Source: DIGJ01 sp041739345
GTDB taxonomy: Bacteria; Bacillota; Clostridia; Lachnospirales; Lachnospiraceae
Direction: 5' to 3'
DNA: 64,000 bases
Assembly (NCBI GenBank): GCA_041739345.1
Contig: JBGSNZ010000004.1
Coordinates: 124,001-188,000 of the forward strand
Position numbers and translations under genes: made by a program
Shown here: one piece after another, positions 43,629-52,242 of the stretch
How positions within the stretch are numbered: position 1 is the first letter of the stretch
Layout: each line of letters starts with the position of its first letter
The notes under the pieces: model-generated
What the model was told of the DNA's origin: nothing
The model's database searches: none
The model's input: the letters and a program-made list of their open reading frames with translations, nothing else

Positions 43629-44519
43629 TTAATTTTGTATTGTCATTATCATATCTACTACCCGTTCCAATTCTTCTTTTGAATAATATTCAATTTGAAT
43701 CATACCTTTATCGTTATTTTTACGATTAATTGAAACTTTAGTACCCATTATTGTTTTCATCTTTTCTTCTAATCCATTATAAATAAATTCATTTGTATCT
43801 TTCTCAATTTCTTTTTTTTGAGAATCATTATTTAAAACCTTTTTTACCAGTTTTTCAGTTTCTCGAACACTTAGCTTTTCATCCAAAACTTTAAGTGCTA
43901 CATTATATTGCACCTCTTCGTCATCAATTGGTATTAATGCTCTGCCATGTCCTCCCGAAATAATATCGTCTACTAATAATTGCTTTACCTTATCACACAA
44001 TTTAAGTAAACGCATAGAGTTCGTTACAGCTGTTCTGCTTTTTGATACTTTTTCGGCTACCTCATCTTGTTTTAAATCAAATTCTTTTATTAATCGTTGA
44101 AATGCTAATGCTTCTTCAATCGGATTCAAATCTTCTCTTTGTATATTTTCAATGATCGCAATTTCTACTATTTCTTGATCTGTATAGTCTCTTATTATTA
44201 CAGGAACTTCCTTTAATCCAGCAATCTTTGCTGCTCTCCATCTTCTTTCACCTGCAATAATTTCATAATATTTATCTCTTTTTTGTACCACAAGCGGTTG
44301 TATAATGCCAAACTGTTTGATTGACTCCGCTAATTCAACCAGAGAATCTTCATCAAACTTTTTTCTTGGTTGCAAAGCATTTGGCTCCACTTTATTTATA
44401 TTTATTAATGTTTCACGTGAAACTTTATCCGATGTTTCTTCAGTGTGTGCGTTTGCTTTTTCCACCTTTTCAGGTATCATGGAATCCAATCCTTTTCCTA
44501 ATCCCCTTTTTGCTACCAT
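43629..44519 (-). CDS. parB: Chromosome partitioning protein ParB (Spo0J)
   Basis: 296 residues. The N-terminal CTPase domain has the C-box GERRWRAAK and PLVVQKR; the central helix-turn-helix contains KQDEVAEKVSKSRTAVTNSMRLLKL; and a C-terminal dimer domain follows. ParB loads at parS sites and spreads as a CTP-dependent clamp, recruiting SMC and acting with ParA in origin segregation and sporulation control. Its start overlaps the parA stop by 7 nt. A parS-like site lies inside its own coding sequence. Confidence 0.96.
   Translation of the reverse strand: MVAKRGLGKGLDSMIPEKVEKANAHTEETSDKVSRETLININKVEPNALQPRKKFDEDSLVELAESIKQFGIIQPLVVQKRDKYYEIIAGERRWRAAKIAGLKEVPVIIRDYTDQEIVEIAIIENIQREDLNPIEEALAFQRLIKEFDLKQDEVAEKVSKSRTAVTNSMRLLKLCDKVKQLLVDDIISGGHGRALIPIDDEEVQYNVALKVLDEKLSVRETEKLVKKVLNNDSQKKEIEKDTNEFIYNGLEEKMKTIMGTKVSINRKNNDKGMIQIEYYSKEELERVVDMIMTIQN
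44409..44424. promoter_or_regulatory. parS site inside parB
   Basis: TGTTTCACGTGAAACT matches the 16-bp parS consensus (TGTTTCACGTGAAACA) at 15 of 16 positions, with the central palindrome intact. In studied Firmicutes parS sites cluster near oriC, and one inside the parB gene itself is common. This one is about 10 kb from the origin. Confidence 0.9.
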
Positions 44520-45289
44520 AAATCTTCTTCCTCTCTAGTAATTACTTCATTTGCTAAATCTCGATAAGCTTCTGCTCCTGCAGATTTTGAATCATACATA
44601 TTAATTGGCAAGCCATGGCTTGGAGCTTCTGCTAATCTAACATTTCTTGGAATAATGGACTTATATATGTTTTGTTTTAAATTATTTTTTACATTTTCGA
44701 CAACCTGAAGGGATAGATTCGTTCTTGCATCGTACATAGTAAATACAACTCCTTCGATCGATAAATATGGATTCAATCTTTCCTTCACGAGATTTATTGT
44801 ATGTACTAATTGAGTTAATCCTTCTAATGCATAATACTCGCATTGGATTGGTACTAGTATGGTATCGGCTGTTGTCATAGCGTTAACTGTAAGAGTGTTT
44901 AATGATGGTGGGCAATCAATAATAACAAAGTCATAATTATCTTTCACTTTATCAATATTCTTTTTTAAAATAAATTCTTTTTCTTCTATTCCAATAAGTT
45001 CTATTTCTGCCCCAGCCAAATTAACATTCGATGGAATCAAAGATAAGTTTTCTAATACATTATATTGAATAGCATCTTCAATCGTGCAATCTCCTATCAT
45101 TAGTTGATAAATAGTGTTTTTAATTGTATTTTTATCAACACCAAGGCCACTTGATGTATTTCCCTGTGGATCTGCGTCAACTGTCAATACTTTTTTCCCG
45201 CTTTCAGCCAAACAAGCTGATAAATTGATGGCGGTCGTAGTTTTACCGACGCCCCCCTTTTGATTTGCAACTGCTATTATTCTACCCAT
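44513..45289 (-). CDS. parA: Chromosome partitioning ATPase ParA (Soj)
   Basis: 258 residues with the deviant Walker A KGGVGKTT, Walker A' DADPQGN and Walker B FVIIDCPPS. It is a sporulation-type Soj: short, with no N-terminal DNA-binding extension. ATP-bound dimers bind DNA, help segregate origins with ParB and regulate DnaA in Bacillus. Together with parB it forms an operon continuing to DUF4446, HD-GYP and DUF3881. Confidence 0.97.
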   Translation of the reverse strand: MGRIIAVANQKGGVGKTTTAINLSACLAESGKKVLTVDADPQGNTSSGLGVDKNTIKNTIYQLMIGDCTIEDAIQYNVLENLSLIPSNVNLAGAEIELIGIEEKEFILKKNIDKVKDNYDFVIIDCPPSLNTLTVNAMTTADTILVPIQCEYYALEGLTQLVHTINLVKERLNPYLSIEGVVFTMYDARTNLSLQVVENVKNNLKQNIYKSIIPRNVRLAEAPSHGLPINMYDSKSAGAEAYRDLANEVITREEEDLW

Positions 45290-45352
45290 CTCTACAGTCT
45301 CCTTTGCACTAGTTTATATATTATAACACATAATGCCCTTATTTTCTACTAT

Positions 45353-45391
45353 GAAAAAGAAGTAAATGTTTCATGTGAAACATTTACTTCT
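45353..45391 (-). terminator. Terminator whose stem carries a parS-like palindrome
   Basis: A perfect 16-bp inverted repeat (45358-45391, two central bases unpaired) after the response-regulator gene, followed on the minus strand by T residues. Its centre reads TGTTTCATGTGAAACA (45367-45382), which matches parS at 15 of 16 positions. It is therefore a plausible terminator and a plausible ParB site. Confidence 0.75.
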
Positions 45392-45396
45392 CTGTT

Positions 45397-46041
45397 TTAC
45401 AACACATCAATTATATTGTTTTTAATTGCATAGACAACTGCCTGTGTTCGATCGGTAACACTAATCTTTTTAAAAATACTAGAAACATGATTTTTTACTG
45501 TTTTTTCACTAATATATAATCTTTCTGCAATTTCCTTGTTGTATAACCCTTCACCAAGTAACTCTATTACTTGCAATTCTCTTTTCGTTAAATTTGCGGT
45601 TCTTTTATTTCGTTCAGTTATAAATATTTTTTCTTTAAGTAAAGGAGTTAACGATGGCTGTATGTAACTTTTTTCATTATAAACAGCTGTTATTGCCTCT
45701 TTCAATACTGAAGAATTAGAATCTTTCAGTACGTAACCATCAACACCCATATCTACTGCTTTCAATAAATACTCAATTTCATTATGAATAGTTAATATTA
45801 AAACTCGAACATTCATCTTTTTTCTTTTAATTTCTTCTAATACACGTAAACCATTCATATTTGGCATATTAATATCTAGTAAAAGTACATCCGGATGTAC
45901 TTTTTCAATTAAATCTAAACATTCAATTCCATCACCAGCTTCTCCAATTACTTTGATATCTCCATCTAACTCGAGTAATTGTTTCAAACCCTCTCTTATC
46001 ATTGAATGATCATCAACAATAATAATATTAATTGGTGTCAT
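45397..46041 (-). CDS. NarL/DegU-type response regulator
   Basis: About 214 residues. Receiver with IIIVDDHSMIREGL, phosphoacceptor Asp in VLLLDINMP and Lys in YVLKDS, then a LuxR-type helix-turn-helix (NLTKRELQVIELLGEGLYN, KTVKNHVSSIF). AGGAGG placed six bases before 46041 decides the start. It overlaps the kinase gene and forms a two-component pair with it. Such DegU-like regulators control exoproteins, motility or competence in Bacillus; targets here are unknown. Confidence 0.93.
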   Translation of the reverse strand: MTPINIIIVDDHSMIREGLKQLLELDGDIKVIGEAGDGIECLDLIEKVHPDVLLLDINMPNMNGLRVLEEIKRKKMNVRVLILTIHNEIEYLLKAVDMGVDGYVLKDSNSSVLKEAITAVYNEKSYIQPSLTPLLKEKIFITERNKRTANLTKRELQVIELLGEGLYNKEIAERLYISEKTVKNHVSSIFKKISVTDRTQAVVYAIKNNIIDVL

Positions 46042-46720
46042 ACCCATCCTCCTCAACTATTGGTACTTTTACTTGAATTATCGTCCCATTACCCATTATT
46101 GAATCAATATTTATTTCACCAGCAAGTAGCTTAACTCTTTCTTTCATAATTGATAAGCCAAAGTTTTTAACTTTGCAGGCATCTTTATTTATATCAAAAC
46201 CGATTCCATTATCCTTGACAACAATATATAAATAATCGGATTCATATACTAAGTTTATTTCTACTTTAGTAGCATGTGCATGTTTTCTTACATTTACCAA
46301 TATTTCTTGAATTATTCGAAAAATAGTCAAATTTACAATCGGAATAATTTTTATATTTTCCTCACTTGATACATTCAAGAAATATTTTAAAGTATCATTA
46401 TCCAATTGCATTTGATTCACATATCGTTCAATTGCTGCTATTAATCCTAAATCATCGATACACATAGGACGTAGATCAAATATAATTTCCCTGAGTTCTT
46501 CAATAGAATTACGTAATATATCTGTCATAGTATTTAACTCTAATCTTGCACGCACCGAATCGATATCTAAAAGCTTTGTTGTATATTCTGTTTTATGAAC
46601 AAGCGTTGTAAGATTTTGGACCGTAGTATCATGTATTTCCATAGCAATTCTTTTACGATCCATTTCTTGCATCTCTAGTGCACGAAAAGAAGATAAAGAA
46701 TATTCATTTTTTTTCCCCAT
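46028..46720 (-). CDS. Soluble DegS-like histidine kinase
   Basis: About 230 residues. HisKA_3 phosphoacceptor RIAMEIHDTTVQNLT, followed by LRPMCIDDLGLIAAIERYV and HATPase_c with EILVNVRKHAHAT (N box), KDNGIGFD (G1) and a late GNGTIIQVKVP. No membrane segment or long sensor domain; only about 20 residues precede the kinase core, much less than DegS. It must sense a cytosolic signal or be controlled by a partner protein. ATG at 46720 is preferred because GGAG lies eight bases before it. Confidence 0.9.
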   Translation of the reverse strand: MGKKNEYSLSSFRALEMQEMDRKRIAMEIHDTTVQNLTTLVHKTEYTTKLLDIDSVRARLELNTMTDILRNSIEELREIIFDLRPMCIDDLGLIAAIERYVNQMQLDNDTLKYFLNVSSEENIKIIPIVNLTIFRIIQEILVNVRKHAHATKVEINLVYESDYLYIVVKDNGIGFDINKDACKVKNFGLSIMKERVKLLAGEINIDSIMGNGTIIQVKVPIVEEDGYDTN

Positions 46721-46820
46721 ATTCATTTCTCCAAATTTAATTTAATACTTATAGTATAACATAAAACAACAACAAATTAATATAAAGCAATGTTCCTATA
46801 TATATGCTGAAATTATACCA

Positions 46821-47282
46821 TTATTTTTTACATTCCTTGCATAAAGATAGTTTATTTAATTTCATATCCACACGCTCAATTCCTGATAAATCAACATATT
46901 TTTCACTAAAAGCTTCAAATCCTATTTTTTGATAAAAAGGAATTGCATTTATTTTTGAACCAACAACAACCTCATTAGCTCCGCATATAAATGCTTTATC
47001 AATTAACATTCGAACAAGAAAATCACCATACTTTTTTCCTCTTTCTTCACTTAGAACACAAATATGACCTATCCTATATTCATCTCCATCATAAAGGATT
47101 CTACCTGTTCCTAACTTTTTACCAGCAACAGAAATAAGGCCATGAATACACATAGTATCGAGTCCATCAAACTCATACTTTTCTTCAAGTCCATCTTCAT
47201 TAATAAATACTTCTCTTCGTATTGCAAAAACATCAGATAAATCACTGTCTGCACCATATAAATATTTGCCTTCAATCATCAT
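46821..47282 (-). CDS. GNAT-family acetyltransferase
   Basis: 153 residues. FAIRREVFINEDGLEEKYE near the start and the acetyl-CoA motif VLSEERGKKYGDFLVRMLI, then FYQKIGFEAFSEKY, are typical of ElaA/YjcF-like GNAT enzymes. The C-terminus ends in a Cys-rich tail (LCKECKK). It follows rsmG by 12 nt and is probably cotranscribed with it. Acceptor unknown. Confidence 0.87.
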   Translation of the reverse strand: MMIEGKYLYGADSDLSDVFAIRREVFINEDGLEEKYEFDGLDTMCIHGLISVAGKKLGTGRILYDGDEYRIGHICVLSEERGKKYGDFLVRMLIDKAFICGANEVVVGSKINAIPFYQKIGFEAFSEKYVDLSGIERVDMKLNKLSLCKECKK

Positions 47283-47294
47283 ATAATATTCTCC

Positions 47295-48014
47295 TTACTT
47301 AATTGGTTCCTTGGAAGGTTTACCTGCACTTCGAGGGTATTGCTTTGGAGTCTCCTCAATCTTTTCTATTACTACAAAAGATCGCTCCATATCTGTATCA
47401 ATCAAATTAAAGTTTTCAACTCGATCCAGTTTACCACCGAAAAGAGCAATCGCTTTCTTCGAAGCTTGTACTTCTTCTTCAATTTTACCAGATTTATAAG
47501 AGATAAAGTATCCTTGCTTTTTAACATATGGTAAACAGTATTCCGATAATGTAGCTAAATTTGCAACTGCTCTGGAAACGCATAAATCATACTGTTCCCG
47601 ATATAACTTATCTTTTCCAAAGTCTTCAGCACGACCATGAATTGCTTCTATATTTTTAAGACCTAATTGTCTTATTACTTCATCTAAAAATTTAACTCTT
47701 TTATTAAGAGAATCCAATAATGTTATTTTTAAATTAGGAAATACAATATTTAATGGAATTCCTGGAAATCCTGCACCAGTACCTAAATCAAGGACTTTAT
47801 ATTCTTTTGACAAATCCAATACTTTTATAAGTTCTAAGCTATCTGCAAAATGCTTTGTCACAACATCATCATAATCAGTAATTGTCGTTAGATTCATTAC
47901 TTCGTTCCATTCAATAAGAATTTCATAGTATCGCAAAAATTGCATACACTGTGTGTCGTTTAATTCAATTCCAAGTTTTCCAATTTCAAATTTAATTTTA
48001 TCTTCTTTTATCAT
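47295..48014 (-). CDS. rsmG: 16S rRNA (guanine-527-N7)-methyltransferase
   Basis: 239 residues. The SAM-binding motif is VLDLGTGAGFPGIPLNI and the family segment VSRAVANLATLSEY is present. It makes m7G527 in 16S rRNA, and its loss gives low-level streptomycin resistance. The start codon is one base after the mnmG stop. A short basic tail ending KPSKEPIK is extra. Confidence 0.95.
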   Translation of the reverse strand: MIKEDKIKFEIGKLGIELNDTQCMQFLRYYEILIEWNEVMNLTTITDYDDVVTKHFADSLELIKVLDLSKEYKVLDLGTGAGFPGIPLNIVFPNLKITLLDSLNKRVKFLDEVIRQLGLKNIEAIHGRAEDFGKDKLYREQYDLCVSRAVANLATLSEYCLPYVKKQGYFISYKSGKIEEEVQASKKAIALFGGKLDRVENFNLIDTDMERSFVVIEKIEETPKQYPRSAGKPSKEPIK

Positions 48015-48015
48015 A

Positions 48016-49905
48016 TTAGGATTCCTTATTATTTCTAAATTGTTCTAAATAAACTAAAAGCATTGAAATATCTGCTGGTGAGACTCCAGAGATACGTGAA
48101 GCTTGGCCAACAGAATGTGGTCTAATTCTTGATAACTTCTGAACTGCTTCAATTCTCAAACTGTGAATGCTCGCATAATCAATATTTTCTGGTATCTTCT
48201 TATTTTCAAGTTTTTTAAATTGTTCTACTTGACGAAGTTGTCTTTGAATATAACCATGATATTTCAAATTAATATTTACCTGTTCAATGACTTCTTCCTC
48301 TAAAAGCTCACGTTTCTTATCAATTGAAGCCAACACTTCATAGCACAATTCTGGTCTTCTTACTAAATCTGCCAAAGTACAGCCAGAATTTAGCGGTGTA
48401 CTATTATTTGCAACCAAGAGTTCTTGTACTTCTTTGTTAGCACCTACGTTTTCTTTTTCCAAACGCTCCATCTCATCTTGAATCTGCTTTTCTTTTATTA
48501 ACAAATTTTGATAACGTTCCTCATTAATTAAACCTATCTTATATCCTTTTTTTGAAAGTCTCAAATCGGCATTATCCTGTCTTAAAATCAAACGGTACTC
48601 TGCACGCGAAGTCATCATTCGATATGGTTCCAGTGTTTCTTTCGTTACAAGATCATCAATTAAGACTCCAATGTATGCTTCGGATCGGTCTAGAATCAAT
48701 GGCTCTTTTCCTAAAACTTTTCTACCAGCATTAATACCTGCAATTAGACCTTGGGCTGCTGCTTCTTCATATCCTGAACTGCCATTAAATTGTCCACCAC
48801 TAAATAAACCTTCTATATTTTTAAATTCCAACGATGATTTTAACTGATTGGGATTGATGCAGTCATATTCGATTGCATAAGCATTACGTACGATACTAGC
48901 ATTCTCAAGTCCTGGAACCGAACGATACATTTGATACTGAACATCTTCTGGAAGAGAACTTGACATACCACCAATATACATTTCATTGGTATAGTTTCCT
49001 TCAGGCTCAATAAATACCTGATGCCTATCCTTATCTGCAAAACGAACCACCTTATCCTCAATAGATGGACAATACCTTGGCCCTGTACCCTTAATATTTC
49101 CACAGTATAAAGGAGATCGATCCAAATTATTTAGAATGATTTCATGCGTATTTTCATTGGTGTAAGTTAGCCAACAAGATATCTGTTCTCTCTCAATATC
49201 TTCTCTCTTGTTCGTAAAAGAGAATGGAACAATTTTCTCATCACCCTTTTGTTCCTGCATCTTAGAAAAATCAATGGATCGTTTATCTATTCGAGCTGGT
49301 GTTCCAGTTTTAAAACGATATAATTCAATTCCTAATTCTTTCAATGAATCAGACAAATAATTCGCAGCGGATAAACCATTTGGCCCTGTATAATTACTAA
49401 TATCTCCATATACACATCTAGCTTTTAGATATACACCGGCACACAATACTACTGCCTTACAAGGATAAATTGTACCCGAATAAGTCTGTACTCCAGTAAT
49501 CGTTCCATTCTCAGCTAAAATTTTTATAACCTCAGCCTGTTTCACGGTAAGATTATCTGTATTTTCAACTACCTTTCGCATTTCACGCGTATAATCTTGT
49601 TTATCCGCTTGTGCACGTAAAGAATGTACCGCAGGACCCTTTGATTGATTTAACATTTTAGATTGAATAAATGTCTTATCAATATTTATTCCCATTTCTC
49701 CACCTAAAGCATCAATTTCTTTTACTAAATGCCCTTTAGAACTTCCTCCTATATTAGGATTACAAGGCATTAAAGCTATACTATCCATACTTACGGTAAA
49801 CATTATTGTACTTAAACCTAACCTTGCGGATGCTAATGCCGCTTCACATCCGGCATGACCTGCTCCAACAATGACAACATCCACTTCTTCATTCAAGTAT
49901 GACAT
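48016..49905 (-). CDS. mnmG: tRNA uridine-5-carboxymethylaminomethyl modification enzyme MnmG
   Basis: 629 residues. FAD-binding GAGHAGCEAALASARLG at the N-terminus, the substrate and FAD segments GTPARID and GGQFNGSSGYEEAAAQG, and the C-terminal helical domain ending RISGVSPADISMLLVYL. It works with MnmE in a complex that modifies U34 of certain tRNAs. GAGGAG lies nine bases before the ATG. Confidence 0.97.
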   Translation of the reverse strand: MSYLNEEVDVVIVGAGHAGCEAALASARLGLSTIMFTVSMDSIALMPCNPNIGGSSKGHLVKEIDALGGEMGINIDKTFIQSKMLNQSKGPAVHSLRAQADKQDYTREMRKVVENTDNLTVKQAEVIKILAENGTITGVQTYSGTIYPCKAVVLCAGVYLKARCVYGDISNYTGPNGLSAANYLSDSLKELGIELYRFKTGTPARIDKRSIDFSKMQEQKGDEKIVPFSFTNKREDIEREQISCWLTYTNENTHEIILNNLDRSPLYCGNIKGTGPRYCPSIEDKVVRFADKDRHQVFIEPEGNYTNEMYIGGMSSSLPEDVQYQMYRSVPGLENASIVRNAYAIEYDCINPNQLKSSLEFKNIEGLFSGGQFNGSSGYEEAAAQGLIAGINAGRKVLGKEPLILDRSEAYIGVLIDDLVTKETLEPYRMMTSRAEYRLILRQDNADLRLSKKGYKIGLINEERYQNLLIKEKQIQDEMERLEKENVGANKEVQELLVANNSTPLNSGCTLADLVRRPELCYEVLASIDKKRELLEEEVIEQVNINLKYHGYIQRQLRQVEQFKKLENKKIPENIDYASIHSLRIEAVQKLSRIRPHSVGQASRISGVSPADISMLLVYLEQFRNNKES

Positions 49906-49923
49906 CTTTAAAACTCCTCTTTT

Positions 49924-51300
49924 CTATTTACCCATACAAAATTCGCGAAAGATAGTATTCACTAAATCTTCTTCGACAGATTCTCCAATAATTTCTCCCA
50001 AACTTTCATAAGCATTCATTAAGTCAATCGTATAAAAATCTTCAGGCATACCTAACTCAATACTATCTATCACTTGATTTAGACTCTTTATACTTTCCTC
50101 TAATCCATGCTTATGACGGATATTTGTTATATAAATTTCATCATTAAATTTAAGTTCACCCTGAAAAAACATTGATTCAATCGATTTTTCTAATGCATCA
50201 ATGCCTTCTCTTTTTATCGCTGAAACTTCAATTATAACTTGATTTGTAACTAATTCCAAATTTTCTCTTGTTATGATAGGCTCCAAGTCAATTTTATTTA
50301 GTAATACAATTGCCTTTTTACCTTCCATTAAGCGAAGTATTTCCTCATCATTTTTATCCAAATTTCTAGATGCATCTACCACATAGATTATTAAATCTGC
50401 ATCCAAAGCAGTTTCTTTTGCTTTTTCAACACCAATCTTTTCAACAAAATCCTTTGTATCACGAATGCCTGCTGTATCAATTAAATTTAGAATAACACCG
50501 CCTAAATTTATACTTTCTTCTAATGTATCTCGTGTTGTACCTTCAATATCCGTTACAATAGCACGGTCTTCACCAACTAAAACATTTAGTAAGGAAGATT
50601 TCCCTGCATTCGGCTTTCCTAATATAACTGTTTTTATTCCCTCTTTTAAAATTTTACCATTATCTGCGGTTTCTAGCAAATGGTTTAAATCAAATAAGAC
50701 CCTATTTACATTTTTATTTAGTTCATCTGAAAAACCTTCTATATCAATATGCTCTGGATCATCCAATGCTGCTTCAATAAATGCAATATCTCGTAAAACA
50801 ATATTTCGTACTTCCACTATCTTATCATGTATATTTCCTTTTAATTGACGAACAGAACTTTTTAGTGCCATATCATTTTTTGCATTTATAATATCAATTA
50901 CTGCCTCTGCCTGAGACAAATCAATTCTCCCATTTAAAAAAGCACGTTTTGTAAACTCACCTGGTTGTGCAGGTCTTGCTCCATTTTTTAGTATTATCTC
51001 TAATATTTTTTTTGTAACTACAATTCCGCCATGGCAATCAATTTCTACTACATCTTCTCGTGTATAGGAGTTTGGTCCTTTCATCAATAATACCATTACT
51101 TCATCAATAATTTCTTCGCCATCCATAATGTATCCATAATGAACCGTATGACTTTTTTGTAGACTGATCTTTTTTGTACCAGACTTTGAAGAATAAATCT
51201 TATCTATTATCTCTAAACTATTTTCTCCACTAATTCGAATAATGCTTAAACCCGCATTACTCATTGCAGTTGCAATTGCAGCAATTGTATCCGTCTTCAA
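49924..51300 (-). CDS. mnmE: tRNA modification GTPase MnmE
   Basis: 458 residues with an N-terminal folate-binding domain (ISGENSLEIIDKIY), helical domain and an inserted GTPase domain: GKPNAGKSSLLN (G1), EGTTRD (G2), DTAGIRDT (G3) and NKID (G4). The C-terminal FCMGK motif supplies the cysteine. It is a potassium-activated GTPase and partner of MnmG. The start is TTG, with GGAAA upstream. A hairpin with T run lies between it and jag. Confidence 0.96.
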   Translation of the reverse strand: MKTDTIAAIATAMSNAGLSIIRISGENSLEIIDKIYSSKSGTKKISLQKSHTVHYGYIMDGEEIIDEVMVLLMKGPNSYTREDVVEIDCHGGIVVTKKILEIILKNGARPAQPGEFTKRAFLNGRIDLSQAEAVIDIINAKNDMALKSSVRQLKGNIHDKIVEVRNIVLRDIAFIEAALDDPEHIDIEGFSDELNKNVNRVLFDLNHLLETADNGKILKEGIKTVILGKPNAGKSSLLNVLVGEDRAIVTDIEGTTRDTLEESINLGGVILNLIDTAGIRDTKDFVEKIGVEKAKETALDADLIIYVVDASRNLDKNDEEILRLMEGKKAIVLLNKIDLEPIITRENLELVTNQVIIEVSAIKREGIDALEKSIESMFFQGELKFNDEIYITNIRHKHGLEESIKSLNQVIDSIELGMPEDFYTIDLMNAYESLGEIIGESVEEDLVNTIFREFCMGK

Positions 51301-51318
51301 TTCTTAGATTTCCTTTCT

Positions 51319-51354
51319 AAAAAACAACGACTCATAGCAAGAAGCCACGAGTCG
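51319..51354 (-). terminator. Hairpin with T-run between jag and mnmE
   Basis: CGACTC pairs with GAGTCG across a loop of about 15 nt, with TTGTTTTTT after it on the minus strand. It could partly terminate transcription from yidC-jag and set relative levels of mnmE. Confidence 0.6.
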
Positions 51355-51362
51355 CATTAACT

Positions 51363-52241
51363 TTATTTCTCTGTTTTTACTTCAGTAGTTTCTTTTTCAC
51401 TGAAATTTTTCTTATAATCTTTTCTATTATTATTATAACGACTTTGATTATTTTTATTATTATAATCTCGATAACCCTTTTTCAGTGTAACAACAACTCT
51501 TCTGTAAGGTTCATCACCTTCGCTATGAGTATCCACATATTTATCCAACTGAAGTGCTGAATGGATAATCCTTCTTTCATATGGATTCATCGGTTCTAAT
51601 GAAACTGGGTGCTTTGTTCTTTTTACTTTATAAGCAATATTCTTTGCCAAATTTTCTAACGTTTCTTTACGTCTTTCTCTATAATTTTCAGTATCAAGCT
51701 TAACTTTTAAATAGCAAGTTGTCTCCTTATTAATAACAAGACTTGTTAAATACTGCAGTGAATCTAGAGTTTGTCCTCTTTTACCGATTAAGATTCCCAT
51801 ATCTTCTCCCTCGATATTAATAGAAACAACTCCTTCTTCTAACTCAAAGGAAACTTTAACCGTTGCTTCAATCTTCATTGCATCTAAAACTTCTTTTAAA
51901 AATTTCTTAGCAACAGCTTCTACATTTGCTTGATTGATAGGTTCCTTATTTTCAGTAACTACTTTTTTCGTAGTACTTTCTTCTTTAACTTCAGTTCTTA
52001 CCTCTTTTTTTACATATTCAGTTTTTTGGGGTTCTGATTTTAAAAACTCTGCTTTTTTGGGTTCATCTACTTTTACTCTAGCTTTAATTTTTGCCGGCTT
52101 ACTAAATAAACCTAAAAGACCACTTTTTTGTTCTTCTATAACTTCATATTCCACCATTGAACTTGGAACCTGTAAAAAAACCGAGGCTTCAGTCAATGCA
52201 TCATTGACTGTTTTTGCTGTAAACTGTTCCCAATTACCCAT
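51363..52241 (-). CDS. jag: Jag/KhpB RNA-binding protein
   Basis: 292 residues. The N-terminal Jag_N motif (TVNDALTEASVFLQ), a charged linker (about 75-125) rich in Lys/Glu/Thr, a KH domain with ILIGKRGQTLDSLQYL and an R3H domain with PYERRIIHSALQL. KhpB binds many mRNAs and, with KhpA, affects cell division and elongation. The tail is Asn/Arg/Lys-rich. It starts one base after the yidC stop. Confidence 0.95.
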   Translation of the reverse strand: MGNWEQFTAKTVNDALTEASVFLQVPSSMVEYEVIEEQKSGLLGLFSKPAKIKARVKVDEPKKAEFLKSEPQKTEYVKKEVRTEVKEESTTKKVVTENKEPINQANVEAVAKKFLKEVLDAMKIEATVKVSFELEEGVVSINIEGEDMGILIGKRGQTLDSLQYLTSLVINKETTCYLKVKLDTENYRERRKETLENLAKNIAYKVKRTKHPVSLEPMNPYERRIIHSALQLDKYVDTHSEGDEPYRRVVVTLKKGYRDYNNKNNQSRYNNNRKDYKKNFSEKETTEVKTEK

Positions 52242-52242
52242 A

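Noticed and set aside
49538..49553. Third parS-like site in mnmG (TGTTTCACGG...)
   Set aside because: Only the left half matches; the right half is not palindromic.
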